This document shows, in pieces, positions 52,223-60,788 of a stretch of 60,788 nt of DNA. The DNA comes from CAZTTG01 sp964615935 (GTDB lineage Bacteria > Planctomycetota > UBA1135 > GCA-002686595), in the NCBI GenBank assembly GCA_964615935.1, contig CAZTTG010000032.1, forward strand, positions 1-60,788. The letters run 5' to 3'. The first letter of the stretch is position 1, and the number at the start of each line of letters is the position of its first letter. Under the pieces are notes generated by a model. The model had not been told where the DNA came from, made no database searches, and saw only the letters and a list, made by a program, of their open reading frames with translations. A program made the translations under genes and the position numbers.

Positions 52223-54838
52223 TCAGTCGCAGTAGGTCACCGCCAGCCCGTCGGAGAGCCCGCTGCCGTAGCCCCACAGGTCTCCCGGATCGCGGTACCA
52301 CACCTGGAAGAACTCGTCGTCTCCGGGGTTCTTGCCGGTGAGGTCGACGGGCCACTCGCCGAAGCCCGAGGGGCTGAGCTGCACGGGCGAGGAGCGCTTC
52401 AGCGGCGGCAGCACGCACAGCCACCCGGCCTTGAAGGGCGTGGCGTTCTTGGCGTCGCCCCGGAAGGAGAGCGCCGGCTTGTTCCCCACGGCGAGCGAGA
52501 CGTTCACGTGGAAGTCGCCCACGCTCACGCTGGGCAGGCCGCTCGAGCCGATCCTCGCGTAGTTGAGGTTGGAGTTGAGCTTGGACGTGCAGTAGATCTC
52601 GAACTGGGCGCAGGGCATGCCCGAGCTCACCCCCGAGGCCACCAGCGCGTAGTCGGCGTCCAGCTCGGGCGTCTCCACGTGGGAGTCCTGGACGATCTCG
52701 TCGGCCAGCACCTCGGCCACCCAGTCGCCCGCCTCGGGGCCGTCGATGAAGACGTTCTCCACCGTGTCGAGGGTGTTCGAGCCGCCGCCCGGGGTGGAGG
52801 TGTTGCCCTCCAGGAGCCCGTTGTTGCCCCAGTACTGCGTGCCCGAGGGCGAGGTCACCCGCAGGGAGAGGTCGTTGATCCGGTGCTGGCTGGCGGAGGT
52901 CGTGCCGGCCGGGTCCAGGTAGACCAGGGTCACCCGGAGCTGGGGCTCGCCGGCGGGGACCTCCAGCCGGTAGAGCCGGACCCGCAGGGCCTCCAGCAGG
53001 TCGGTCTCGTCGACGATGTAGAAGCGGTCCCGGCGGTCGTACAGGCGCTCCACGTCGGCGCGTCCCCAGCCCTGGTGGGTGCGGGTCAGGTCGTGCCCCG
53101 CGCCGCTGAAGTCGTAGGCGTCGGCCAGGTTGATCATCATCGCCCGGGCGGTGGCAGCCTTGGGCCGGCTGTCGAAGACCGTGGAGCCGGTGGGATTGCC
53201 GAAGAGGCCGTTGTGCCACATCTGGAAGAAGAGCCCGAAGTGGCCCGCGACCTGGGGGGCGGCGGCGCTGGTGCCCCCGAAGTCGGCCTGGTAGCCGCCG
53301 CTCTCGTGGGTGCACAGGATCGAGTCCATCCAGTAAGCGAAGTCGGGCTTGATGCGGCCGTCCTCCGCCGGGCCGATGGCGCCCCCCCCGCTCCAGTTGT
53401 CGTCCGCCGTGGTCAGGGTGTCGAAGTGGCGGATCCCCCCCACCGCGACGACGTTCTTGGCCCAGGCCTGGCTGTCGGAGAGCTGGGTCCCGGAGTTGCC
53501 CTGGGCCTGCAGGATCACGATGTCGTTCAGGAACAGGAGGTCGTCCATCTGGTGCGACCAGATGTCGTACTCGGTCTTGGTCGTGTAGCCCCAGCTGTTG
53601 GTCTGGAAGACCGCCTCGTAGGGCGGCTGCAGCAGCTCGGCGGTGTGCGCGTAGCGGTCGCCCAGGACGAAGAAGCTGGAGAAGATGATCGTGCCGTCGG
53701 GCAGGAGCCCCCGAGCGCTCAGGTTTCCGGTGCCGTCGCCGAAGACGATCCCGGTGATCTGGGTCCCGTGGTAGTGGTTGGTGTGGTTGCCCGTGTGGAT
53801 GATGGGCGGGTTGGACAGGAAGTCCTGGTGGGTGGTGAGCAGGCCCTTGTCCAGCACCTCCCCCGCCACCCCCTGCCCGGTGTAGCCGGTGACGCCCTCC
53901 AGGTAGTCCGCCCCGCCGTCGGCGCGGACCCGGTTCATGTACGTGCGCGGCTCGGACCAGCGCTGGATCCACAGCACCTCGTCGAAGCCCGCCACCCGCG
54001 CCACCTGGGAGGGATCCAGGACCGCCTGCAGCGCGAAGCCGCCGGGGTGGAGCTCGGCGATGCGCCCCCCCATCGCCTCGATGCGGCGGGCCACCGCGCG
54101 CTTCTGCCCCGGGCCCCGCTCCATCACCTGGATGACGTAGCGCTGGTCGGGCGGCAGCTCCCCGCCCCCCAGGCGCTCGCGCACGAAGGGCTCGACGCGG
54201 AACTCGCCGTGGTAGCGCCCCACCCAGCGCACGAACGGCAGCCCGCTCAGGCGCTCGGCCGCTTTGGGGGACGCCTCCACGATCTGGCCGCAGTCGGGCA
54301 CGAAGTGGCGGGTCCGGCCCCCCAGGGCCTCGACGGCGGCCCCGAAGACCTCCAGCGGCGGGGTCCAGTACTGGACCAGCCAGAGCGAGTCCCCCGCGGG
54401 GAACTTCGAGCCCTCGAAGTCCGGGGCGGAGCGCAGCGGATCGAAGCTGGCGCGCCGCAGGCGCAGCTCGTAGGTGGCCTCGCGGTCGCGCGAGAAGGCG
54501 CGCCCGTCCAGGCTGATCCGGTAGTGGGGCCGCGCCGAGCCGGCCTCCTCCCCCTCCTCCCACAGGAGCAGGCGGGCGGCTCCGCCGGCCACGCGGATCA
54601 GGCGCGCGTTGCGGACCGCGCTCCCGGTGCGGTGCAGCGGCCGACCGTCGGGGGCCCGGATCACCGTCTCCCCGTCCTCGACCAGGACGTGCACCACGGG
54701 AGCGCTGCACTCGAGGGCCGTCGGCTCCTCCCCGGCGGCCGCGGCGGGCGCCAGGAGTCCCACCAGGAGGGCAAGCCGGTGGGGTCGGAGACGGCGGGCG
54801 GCGAGGAATCCGAGCAATGTGGACGCGAGCTCAGTCAC
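52223..54838 (-). CDS. Kp43-type subtilisin with shared C-terminal module (copy B)
   Basis: 871 aa. Same plan as copy C: D330 (VLDKGLLTTHQD), H357 (HYHGTQITG), S524 (GGTSAAAPQVAGH), Kp43 beta-barrel and C-terminal module (EIYCTSKLN, GWLCVLPPLKRSSP, VWYRDP, LSDGLAVTYCD). The start is GTG 54836-54838, which overlaps the stop of copy A by 8 bases, so it is translationally coupled to it. Signal peptide is preceded by a long N-region (residues 1-20). Stretches of near-identical DNA with copy C, for example 54473-54540 against 51770-51840, show a recent duplication or gene conversion. Confidence 0.93.
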   Translation of the reverse strand: MTELASTLLGFLAARRLRPHRLALLVGLLAPAAAAGEEPTALECSAPVVHVLVEDGETVIRAPDGRPLHRTGSAVRNARLIRVAGGAARLLLWEEGEEAGSARPHYRISLDGRAFSRDREATYELRLRRASFDPLRSAPDFEGSKFPAGDSLWLVQYWTPPLEVFGAAVEALGGRTRHFVPDCGQIVEASPKAAERLSGLPFVRWVGRYHGEFRVEPFVRERLGGGELPPDQRYVIQVMERGPGQKRAVARRIEAMGGRIAELHPGGFALQAVLDPSQVARVAGFDEVLWIQRWSEPRTYMNRVRADGGADYLEGVTGYTGQGVAGEVLDKGLLTTHQDFLSNPPIIHTGNHTNHYHGTQITGIVFGDGTGNLSARGLLPDGTIIFSSFFVLGDRYAHTAELLQPPYEAVFQTNSWGYTTKTEYDIWSHQMDDLLFLNDIVILQAQGNSGTQLSDSQAWAKNVVAVGGIRHFDTLTTADDNWSGGGAIGPAEDGRIKPDFAYWMDSILCTHESGGYQADFGGTSAAAPQVAGHFGLFFQMWHNGLFGNPTGSTVFDSRPKAATARAMMINLADAYDFSGAGHDLTRTHQGWGRADVERLYDRRDRFYIVDETDLLEALRVRLYRLEVPAGEPQLRVTLVYLDPAGTTSASQHRINDLSLRVTSPSGTQYWGNNGLLEGNTSTPGGGSNTLDTVENVFIDGPEAGDWVAEVLADEIVQDSHVETPELDADYALVASGVSSGMPCAQFEIYCTSKLNSNLNYARIGSSGLPSVSVGDFHVNVSLAVGNKPALSFRGDAKNATPFKAGWLCVLPPLKRSSPVQLSPSGFGEWPVDLTGKNPGDDEFFQVWYRDPGDLWGYGSGLSDGLAVTYCD

Positions 54839-57344
54839 AGATGATCACCTCCAGCGCATCGGAGAGGCTGGTGCCGTAGCCGGTGGGGTCGGCCGGGTCG
54901 CGGCCCCAGGCCTGGTAGAACTGCCGGCTGCCGGGGAGCTGGCCGCCGAGATCGATGGGCCACTGGCCCGAGCCCGCGGGATCGAGCTGCAGGGGCGTCC
55001 CCCGCTGGATCGGGGGGAGAACGCACAGCCAGCCCCCCTGGAAGGCCAGGTTGTTCGGGGCCGAGCCCCAGAAGGCGATGGCGGGCTTGTTCGGCACCAT
55101 GCCCGAGACGGTCACACCGAAGTGATTGTTCCCCGCGCTGGGCGATCCGTGCCAGCCGATGGCGGGGAGGGTGGCGATCGAGGTGGGCTTGGCGGTGCAG
55201 TAGACCCGCGGATCGTCGCACACCCCCCCGTCGGCGACCCCCGAGACCACCAGCGCGTAGTCGGCGTCCGCCCGGGCCGTCTCCAGGTGGGTGTCGGCGT
55301 TGATCTCGTCGGCCGAGACGGTGACCGACCAGGTGCCCGGCTCGGGGGCCTGGACGTAGACGTTCTCGACCGTGTCCTTGTCGTTGCGGGCGCCTCCCGG
55401 GCTCGACCACATCTCGGCGAGCAGGCCGTGGTTGCCCCACCAGGTGGTGCCCCCGGGCGAGACCAGCTTCAGGCTCAGGTCGTTGACCCGGTGCTGCGCC
55501 TGGACGGCGGGGTCGCCGGGGGCGTCGGCGTAGATCAGGGTGGCCTTGAGCGCCGGCTCGCCCGGCTGGACCTCGACCCGCCAGGTGGTGCTCTCCAGGT
55601 CCCCCAGCACGTCCGCCTCGTCGACGATGCGCATCCGGTCCCGGGCCTCGTAGAGGCCGCGGACGTCGGGGTGCCCCCAGCCCTGGTTCACCCTCGTCAG
55701 GTCGTGGCCGGCCCCCGAGAAGGTCCACTGCGCGGCGGAGTTGATGGCCAGGGCCCGGGCGGTGGTGAAGTGGCAGCGGCTGTCGAAGACCGAGCCGCCG
55801 GTGAGGTTGCCGAAGAGGCCCTCGTGCCACATCTGGAAGATCAGCCCGATGTGGCCGGCGACGATTGGCGTGGCCCCGCTGGTCCCGCCGAAGCTGGCGG
55901 TGCACGCGCCGCCGGTGGTGGTCGTGTCGATCAGGTCGTAGAAGCTGGCCAGGTCCGGCTCGATGCGACCGTCCGTGGCGGGCCCGGTGCTGGCGCCGAA
56001 GGCCCAGGTGTCATCGGCCTTGGTGAGGGTGTTGCCGTGGTAGATGCCGCCCACGCTGACGACGTTCTTGGCCCAGGCCTGCGGTCGCCCCTCGGCGTTG
56101 CCGGAGTTCCCGTTCGCCTGGCAGATGACGATGTCATGGTCCAGAACGGCCTGGTCCATCTGCGCCGAGATGGTGGTGTACAGGGTGGTGCGGGGGCTCC
56201 CGGTGGAGTTGGTCTGGAAGACGCAGCGCCAGTCCAGGGCCGGGTCCACCAGCTCCCCGGTGTGCCACCAGCGGCCGCCGGGGCTGGTGCCCGGGCTGCC
56301 CGAGCTGCCGACCCAGTTGAGGGTGGTGCAGTAGAAGTCGGCCTCGTGGGCGCGCAGGATCCCGCGCTGGCACGCGAGCCCGCTGCCGAAGACGATCCCG
56401 TGCACGGCGGTGCCGTGGTAGGAGCTGCCGCAGCCCCCGCCGCTGGTGTCGTGGCAGACCGGCGGCCCGCCGAGCTGGAGGTCGGGGTGCGTCGTCTCGC
56501 AGCCGATGTCGGCCGACTCTCCGCGCACGCCCTCTCCGTCCCAGCCGGTCAGGTTCTCCAGCCACAGCGAGCCGTGGAGCTCGCGGGCGACGTCCATGTC
56601 GGGCTCGTACTCGCCCAGGCGGTCCAGGTAGAGGACCTGGTCGGCGCCGGCGACGTCGCGCAGCTGCTCGGGGGACAGGAAGACCTGCAGGAAGGAGCTG
56701 CCGCGGTCGAGCTGCACCACCTCGCCGCCGATCTCGGCCACCCGGGCGGCCAGGACGGCCTTCTCCGCCTCGCTCTGCTCCACCAGCATGATCTGGTAGC
56801 GCTGCCAGGGTTCGAGGCTTCCGTCGGCGAGGCCATCGAGGATGCCCCGCTCCACCCGGTACTCGGGGTGATACTCGCCCACCCAGCGCACGTACGGCAG
56901 GGCCTCGACCCGCGCCCGGCAGGCGTCGTCCATGCGCACCACGTAGGCGTGGTGAGGCACGTAGGATCCGATCCGGCCGCCGAGCGCCCGGATGCCCTCG
57001 CGGAAGGCCTCCAGCGGCTGGGTCTCGAGCTGGACCAGGTGGAGCTGGCCGCCGCCGGAGAGGAGCGAGTCGGCGAGATCGGGCTCCCCCAGCTGGGGGT
57101 CGAAGCTCGCCCGGTCGAGCAGGATCTCGTAGGAGGTCTCCCGGGTGACGCCGAGCTCCTCCCCGTCCATGCGGATCGAGTAGAAGGGGGTGGATCCCTC
57201 CGCGGTCTCCTGGCTCCACAGCGCGAGCTCGATGCTCGTTCCGGGGACCTCGATCCGCCGCGGTTCCCCGGCCTCGCCCGCCGGGTCCAGGGGCTGCTGC
57301 GCCAGGAACAGGGCCAGGACCGTGCAGTGCAGATCGAGGTGCAT
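54831..57344 (-). CDS. Kp43-type subtilisin with shared C-terminal module (copy A)
   Basis: 837 aa. More divergent member: D279 (SADIGCETTHPD), H310 (SYHGTAVHG), S489 (GGTSGATPIVAGH), Asn in QANGNSGN, a beta-barrel (LKATLIYADAPGD, TVENVYVQAPEPGTW) and the C-terminal module (RVYCTAKPT, GWLCVLPPIQRGTPLQLDP, AWGRDP, LSDALEVIICD). First gene of the protease set. ATG 57342-57344 is preferred over 57375-57377 because GGAG lies 7 nt before it and a signal peptide (LHCTVLALFLAQQP) starts at once. Extra cysteines in the catalytic domain suggest disulfides, fitting an exported enzyme. Confidence 0.92.
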   Translation of the reverse strand: MHLDLHCTVLALFLAQQPLDPAGEAGEPRRIEVPGTSIELALWSQETAEGSTPFYSIRMDGEELGVTRETSYEILLDRASFDPQLGEPDLADSLLSGGGQLHLVQLETQPLEAFREGIRALGGRIGSYVPHHAYVVRMDDACRARVEALPYVRWVGEYHPEYRVERGILDGLADGSLEPWQRYQIMLVEQSEAEKAVLAARVAEIGGEVVQLDRGSSFLQVFLSPEQLRDVAGADQVLYLDRLGEYEPDMDVARELHGSLWLENLTGWDGEGVRGESADIGCETTHPDLQLGGPPVCHDTSGGGCGSSYHGTAVHGIVFGSGLACQRGILRAHEADFYCTTLNWVGSSGSPGTSPGGRWWHTGELVDPALDWRCVFQTNSTGSPRTTLYTTISAQMDQAVLDHDIVICQANGNSGNAEGRPQAWAKNVVSVGGIYHGNTLTKADDTWAFGASTGPATDGRIEPDLASFYDLIDTTTTGGACTASFGGTSGATPIVAGHIGLIFQMWHEGLFGNLTGGSVFDSRCHFTTARALAINSAAQWTFSGAGHDLTRVNQGWGHPDVRGLYEARDRMRIVDEADVLGDLESTTWRVEVQPGEPALKATLIYADAPGDPAVQAQHRVNDLSLKLVSPGGTTWWGNHGLLAEMWSSPGGARNDKDTVENVYVQAPEPGTWSVTVSADEINADTHLETARADADYALVVSGVADGGVCDDPRVYCTAKPTSIATLPAIGWHGSPSAGNNHFGVTVSGMVPNKPAIAFWGSAPNNLAFQGGWLCVLPPIQRGTPLQLDPAGSGQWPIDLGGQLPGSRQFYQAWGRDPADPTGYGTSLSDALEVIICD

Positions 57345-57909
57345 GGGGGCTCCGGATGAAGGCGCGCGCTGCGCCATCGCGACGCAGCGCACGCAGTACG
57401 ACCGGGGGGGACGGTGTGGGAAGGACGCGGATCCTCTGCCCCCATGGTAGCGCCAGTTTACGAAGGGGAGACCCGAAGCCGCGTCGCGGTCGATCTCCCG
57501 GACGGAGGCCCCCTCCGGCCAGGACGTCGCCACAGGCCGCCGCCGCGGGATCCCGTGCTCACCCAAGCATCTGCGGACAAAGGACTTGCGTGAGAGGCGC
57601 GGATCCGCTCGGCCGGGCTCTCGCGGGACGCCACCCCGCTCGCGCCGCCCCCGGACCGTCCCTTGTCGGCCCTGTCGTGAAACGGGACACTGGCCGTCGC
57701 CTCCACCCGGTCCGGCCCCGCGGCTGGGGGGTCGTCCGAAGGGGCTATCCCCTTCCCTCAAGTGACCCCAATGGGTACTGGAGCCTGGTCTTCTGGCTGC
57801 GAGGCCGCCTGGAGGCTGGGGCTCAGGTTGCCCGACGGCAATCGCCGAAGCAGATGAGCGGTCCCCACCGCTTCTCCGACGGCGCGGGGCCCGCGCTGCG
57901 AGAGAGCGG
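57345..57909. other. 565-bp divergent intergenic region
   Basis: No convincing gene. It must carry promoters for the protease operon (-) and the SGNH gene (+). A perfect 7-bp hairpin (57738-57744 with 57749-57755, 4-nt loop) lies 155 bp before the SGNH start. A second, 6-bp stem is at 57503-57517. I find no clear -35/-10 pair. Confidence 0.5.
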
Positions 57910-59124
57910 ATGGCGGATCGACACCCCCTGCGGAAGCCCGTGCCGGCCCTGGCGCTGGGATGCGCCCTGGCCGCCGCCCTGGCCGCGGTCCTCTGGCCGC
58001 GCGGGGGCGGCCCGCCCACCCTGGACAAGGACCATGAGCGGGCCGAGGTCCAGGCGGTCCTCAGCGAGCGCCTCCGGGAGCCCCCCGCCGCGCCCGGGGA
58101 GGAGCTGGATCCCGCCGATCCGCGGGCCCGCCCCCACCACGTGCCGCGAGAGGCGGCCAAGCGGCTCTTCCTGCGGTACTCGCGGGGGCAGGAGTACGAC
58201 CCCTGGTGCATCTGGCGGCACCGGCCGGACCTGGAGCACGAGTTCGAGTGGCCCGAGCACCCCCGGGGGAGCTGGGTCTACCGCACCAACGGCATCGGCC
58301 TGCGGGAGGACCAGGAGGTCCTGGAGGAGCAGCCCGATCTGCGCGTGCTGGTGACCGGCGACTCCCACACCGAGGGCTTCTGCGACAACCGCGACACCTA
58401 CCCCAACCTGCTCGAGCGCGGCCTGCGGCGGGTCCATCCGCAGAGGACCATCGAGGTCCTGAACGCGGGCGACGGGGGCTACTCGTTCCACAACCACCTG
58501 GGAGTGCTGGAGCGCTTCCACTCGCTCTCGCCGGACCTCTTCGTCGTGACCGTGTACGGGGGCAACGACTTCCAGGAGCTCCTGCTCCCCTACTGGTACC
58601 TCAACCGCGTCCCCCGTCCCGAGGACACCGAGGACTACCTCCGCGATCGCCGGGCGGCGATCCGCATCTCGCGGGCGGCCTGCGTGCAGGTCTTCCACTC
58701 GGTGCTGCGCTTCCGGCACTACCCCGCCAGCGCCGAGCTGGCCCTGCGGGTCGCGGAGGAGCTCATGCTCGAGGTCCAGAGCCGCTGCGAGGAGCTGGGC
58801 ATCCGCCTGCTGTGCGTCTACCTGCCGCCCCCCAGCGACGTCGACTGGCAGTCCCGCGCGGCGCTCTACGACCGCTTCGTCGGGGAGCTGGGGCTCGGCC
58901 CGGCCGAGCTGGGGATCTTCGACCGGCTCGCCGACGGCCTGCTGGGCACCCTGGAGGAGAGGGGCGTGGCGACCCTGGACCTGCGCCAGCACCTGGTCGA
59001 GGGCCGGGGCCCCTACTTCTGGTCCGAGGACCACCACCTCAACCTGGCCGGGCACTCCTACCTGGCGCGGGCGCTGATGCCGCTGGTGGAGCCCCTGGTG
59101 GGGTCGGGGGGCGGTCCTCGGTGA
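57910..59124 (+). CDS. SGNH/GDSL-family hydrolase, membrane-anchored
   Basis: 404 aa. An N-terminal hydrophobic segment (ALALGCALAAALAAVLW) acts as signal or anchor. Catalytic blocks: Ser152 in VTGDSHTEG, GGND in VYGGNDFQ, and DHHLNLAGH near residue 374 with the His of the triad. The family covers esterases, acetyltransferase partners and sugar O-deacetylases; this one resembles the group acting on polysaccharide O-acetyl groups. No operon partner; it converges with the last gene of the window, 15 bp apart. Confidence 0.85.
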   Translation: MADRHPLRKPVPALALGCALAAALAAVLWPRGGGPPTLDKDHERAEVQAVLSERLREPPAAPGEELDPADPRARPHHVPREAAKRLFLRYSRGQEYDPWCIWRHRPDLEHEFEWPEHPRGSWVYRTNGIGLREDQEVLEEQPDLRVLVTGDSHTEGFCDNRDTYPNLLERGLRRVHPQRTIEVLNAGDGGYSFHNHLGVLERFHSLSPDLFVVTVYGGNDFQELLLPYWYLNRVPRPEDTEDYLRDRRAAIRISRAACVQVFHSVLRFRHYPASAELALRVAEELMLEVQSRCEELGIRLLCVYLPPPSDVDWQSRAALYDRFVGELGLGPAELGIFDRLADGLLGTLEERGVATLDLRQHLVEGRGPYFWSEDHHLNLAGHSYLARALMPLVEPLVGSGGGPR

Positions 59125-59139
59125 GGGCCGGCTCGTCTC

Positions 59140-60732
59140 TCAGTCGGGATCCCGCATCCAGTAGCCGTTGGCGGCCAACCCGCTGGTCAACGTGACCTCG
59201 ATGACGTCGCCCCCGTCGGCGGTGAGGCGCATCGACTTGCCCGAGGCCAGGACCTTCACCCGCTTGCCATTGCGCGTGACCTTGACCGAGCCGGCGCCCA
59301 GGTTCTCCACCTGGTAGCCCTGGTCGTTGTCGGCGAAGGGGACGATGGCCTGGTTGGGGCTGGCCGTGGTGACGCTCCAGGGGTTCGAGCCGGTGCACTC
59401 GCCGAGGCCCTCCTCGGGCGGGGAGAAGGTCACCTCGACGGCGTCGCTCAGGTCGGTGCCGGCCAGGCCCATGGGATCCCGCATCCAGCCCTGGTAGTAG
59501 ACGTGGGTTCCGGGGGGATCGCCCGGGTTGTTGATGCGGATCAGCATCAGCCCGGAGCAGGCGTCGCCCGACTGGTTGGAGGTGTTCTGCGGCGGGGTGC
59601 GCTTGAGCGGCGGCTGGACGCAGAGGGTGCCGTTGGAGAACGGGATGCCGGCCGAGCCGTAGCCGTAGAAGAGGATGCCCGGCTTGTCGGTCCCTGCCCC
59701 GGCCACGCCCACGTCGTAGTCGTTCGCCCCGGAGACCGGCTGCGCGGCGATCGGCGAGGTGAAGACGGTGGCTTTGCAGCCGGCGCTGCTGGGGCACTGG
59801 TCGCCGCCACAGGAGGTCGATCCGCTGGGATCCTTGTAGCGGCAGTAGAAGGTGGGCGGGTCACAGCCCGGCTGGAAGATGATGTCGAGGTCGTAGACCT
59901 CGATCGAGTCCGGGGTGCCCTGGCCCAGCACGACGATCGACAGGTGTCCCGGGTTGCGCGAGTCCTCGTAGACGTCCGCGCCCCCCTGGGCCACGCCGAA
60001 GGTCGGACCGAAGGCCTGCCCGGTGGGGACGCACAGGGTGGTGATCTCGGTGACCCCGGGGCCGTTGTCGGTCGACCAGATGGTCCCGCTGGTCGAGTCC
60101 CAGCCGAAGCCGTAGGCCGTTGGGACGGAAGCGCTGACGGTGTTGTGGACCGTGCCCGTCGCCAGGTCGAACTCGTAGAAGGTGCTGGTGAAGCTCTTGG
60201 TGTAGAAGCGACCGGTGTCATCGTTCTCGCACAGGGCGCGGACGGTGCCGGCGACGGCGGTGGGGTGGAACTGCACCCAGCTCAGGTTGCCGCCGGAGTG
60301 CGAGTACTCGGACACCTCGCCGTTGTCGGAGCCGATCCACAGCAGGTTGGCGCCCTCGTCGGACTCCATGTCACGACCGCCCCAGCCGGTCGAGTTGGTC
60401 GTCTGGGGGAAGCTGCCGAGGAAGCTCCCGTTGTAGTCGAACTTGTGGATCATGTGGCTCCAGCCGGTGGTCGTGTGGCCGGCGCCCGTGACCCAGTAGT
60501 GCCCCCAGGCCTCCTCGACCCCCAGGCAGCGGTTGTCGAAGGGGCCCGTCTCGACGTCGAAGGGCCCGGCCACGAGGCTGCCCAGGGCCTCGGGGGCGGC
60601 CGCGCCGCCGGCGGGGCCGAGCTCGTCGGCCGGAGGCCTCCCGCCCGGGCCGGAGCCCTGCGCGGTGCACGGAAGGGCGAGGAGCGCCGCCGCCAGGGCC
60701 GCCAGCCCACCACCTCGAATCGTCGCTCTCAT
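59140..60732 (-). CDS. Exported beta-propeller-like protein with internal copy of the shared module
   Basis: 530 aa. Signal peptide (MRATIRGGGLAALAAALLALPCTAQ). Residues ~60-290 have repeating blade-like segments (GHYWVTGAGHTTTGW, ANLLWIGSDNGEVSEYSHSGG, GRFYTKSFTSTFYEFDLATG), as in a beta-propeller. Residues ~295-440 are the long form of the shared module (TFYCRYKD, CGGDQCPSSAGC, ANDYDVGVAG, GTLCVQPPLKRTPPQNTS, GWMRDP, DLSDAVEV). Unlike in the other proteins, ~90 residues follow (KVTRNGKRVKVLASGKSMRL, ending YWMRDPD), perhaps another small beta domain. GGAG lies 8 nt before the ATG. Confidence 0.85.
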   Translation of the reverse strand: MRATIRGGGLAALAAALLALPCTAQGSGPGGRPPADELGPAGGAAAPEALGSLVAGPFDVETGPFDNRCLGVEEAWGHYWVTGAGHTTTGWSHMIHKFDYNGSFLGSFPQTTNSTGWGGRDMESDEGANLLWIGSDNGEVSEYSHSGGNLSWVQFHPTAVAGTVRALCENDDTGRFYTKSFTSTFYEFDLATGTVHNTVSASVPTAYGFGWDSTSGTIWSTDNGPGVTEITTLCVPTGQAFGPTFGVAQGGADVYEDSRNPGHLSIVVLGQGTPDSIEVYDLDIIFQPGCDPPTFYCRYKDPSGSTSCGGDQCPSSAGCKATVFTSPIAAQPVSGANDYDVGVAGAGTDKPGILFYGYGSAGIPFSNGTLCVQPPLKRTPPQNTSNQSGDACSGLMLIRINNPGDPPGTHVYYQGWMRDPMGLAGTDLSDAVEVTFSPPEEGLGECTGSNPWSVTTASPNQAIVPFADNDQGYQVENLGAGSVKVTRNGKRVKVLASGKSMRLTADGGDVIEVTLTSGLAANGYWMRDPD

Positions 60733-60788
60733 GGCAGGGCTCCTGACCTACGGACGATCATTCATGCAACCTCGGGGCCTCAAAACGG

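Noticed and set aside
47762..54844. A plus-strand frame open for 7 kb across the sulfatase-fold and subtilisin genes
   Set aside because: High GC makes stops rare. The product is Pro/Arg/Gly/Val repeats without domains, and the genes in the other frames have catalytic motifs and signal peptides. Similar long open frames at 21505-26604 (+), 20591-25753 (-), 32388-36941 (+) and 37-1887 (-) were rejected for the same reason.
57356..57909. Possible small gene in the region before the SGNH hydrolase
   Set aside because: The open frame has no ribosome-binding site, is Arg/Pro-rich like antisense frames, and runs into the SGNH gene in another frame.

Overview
The window is very GC-rich, gene-dense bacterial DNA with GTG and TTG starts, many sulfatase-fold lipoproteins, exported Cys-rich proteins sharing one C-terminal module, Kp43-type subtilisins, a glucosaminidase fusion and LytS/LytTR signalling. 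I infer an uncultured Planctomycetota bacterium. That rests on gene-family flavour; there is no rRNA or tRNA here. A 10-N gap (32448-32457) between poly-C and poly-G runs marks this as a scaffolded draft assembly.

Layout. 61-3158 (+): sulfatase lipoprotein and CDP-alcohol phosphotransferase. 3143-6338 (-): a translationally coupled set of polysaccharide deacetylase, NodU-type carbamoyltransferase and DUF1294 protein, then a small anchored protein. 7214-8608 (+): exported Cys-rich protein. 8618-10918: MORN lipoprotein (-) and GGDEF-EAL protein (+). 10926-13896 (-): acidic exported protein, divergent SDR, PD-(D/E)XK nuclease. 14050-17429 (+): sulfatase-fold lipoprotein coupled to a GT-C glycosyltransferase/TPR protein. 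17527-18936 (-): paralogue of the 7214 protein. 19381-20496 (-): SPFH/zinc-ribbon protein. 20641-25647 (-): tight operon of tandem ATP-grasp ligase, sugar-type ABC ATPase and glutamate-cysteine ligase, with a TPR gene upstream. 26691-28160 (+): exported protein of unknown function. 28180-31292 (-): ABC permease and a binding-protein/permease fusion. 31373-32605: REP-associated tyrosine transposase between paired inverted REP-like repeats. 32634-39433: GH20-GH89-CBM32 fusion (-) and a six-hairpin glycosidase (+), divergent. 39452-43547 (-): sulfatase-fold lipoprotein and zincin protease. 43851-45867 (+): LytS/LytTR two-component system. 46087-47576 (+): EF-hand/GQMQR-repeat protein and Spy-like protein. 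47733-49505 (+): sulfatase-fold lipoprotein. 49517-57344 (-): three paralogous Kp43-type subtilisins. 57910-59124 (+): SGNH hydrolase. 59140-60732 (-): beta-propeller-like exported protein.

How it may fit together (inference). The glycosidases, sulfatase-fold enzymes, proteases and sugar ABC importer suggest a life of degrading amino-sugar-containing, sulfated glycans and proteins outside the cell. The deacetylase, carbamoyltransferase and glycosyltransferases look like tools for the cell's own surface polysaccharide. Seven exported proteins of different function share a C-terminal module (YC..., LCV.PP..R, W.RDP, SDA motifs), which may be a sorting or surface-attachment signal. The GCS2 / tandem ATP-grasp / ABC operon looks like an undescribed peptide-ligation cassette. 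These two are the strongest candidates for new biology here.
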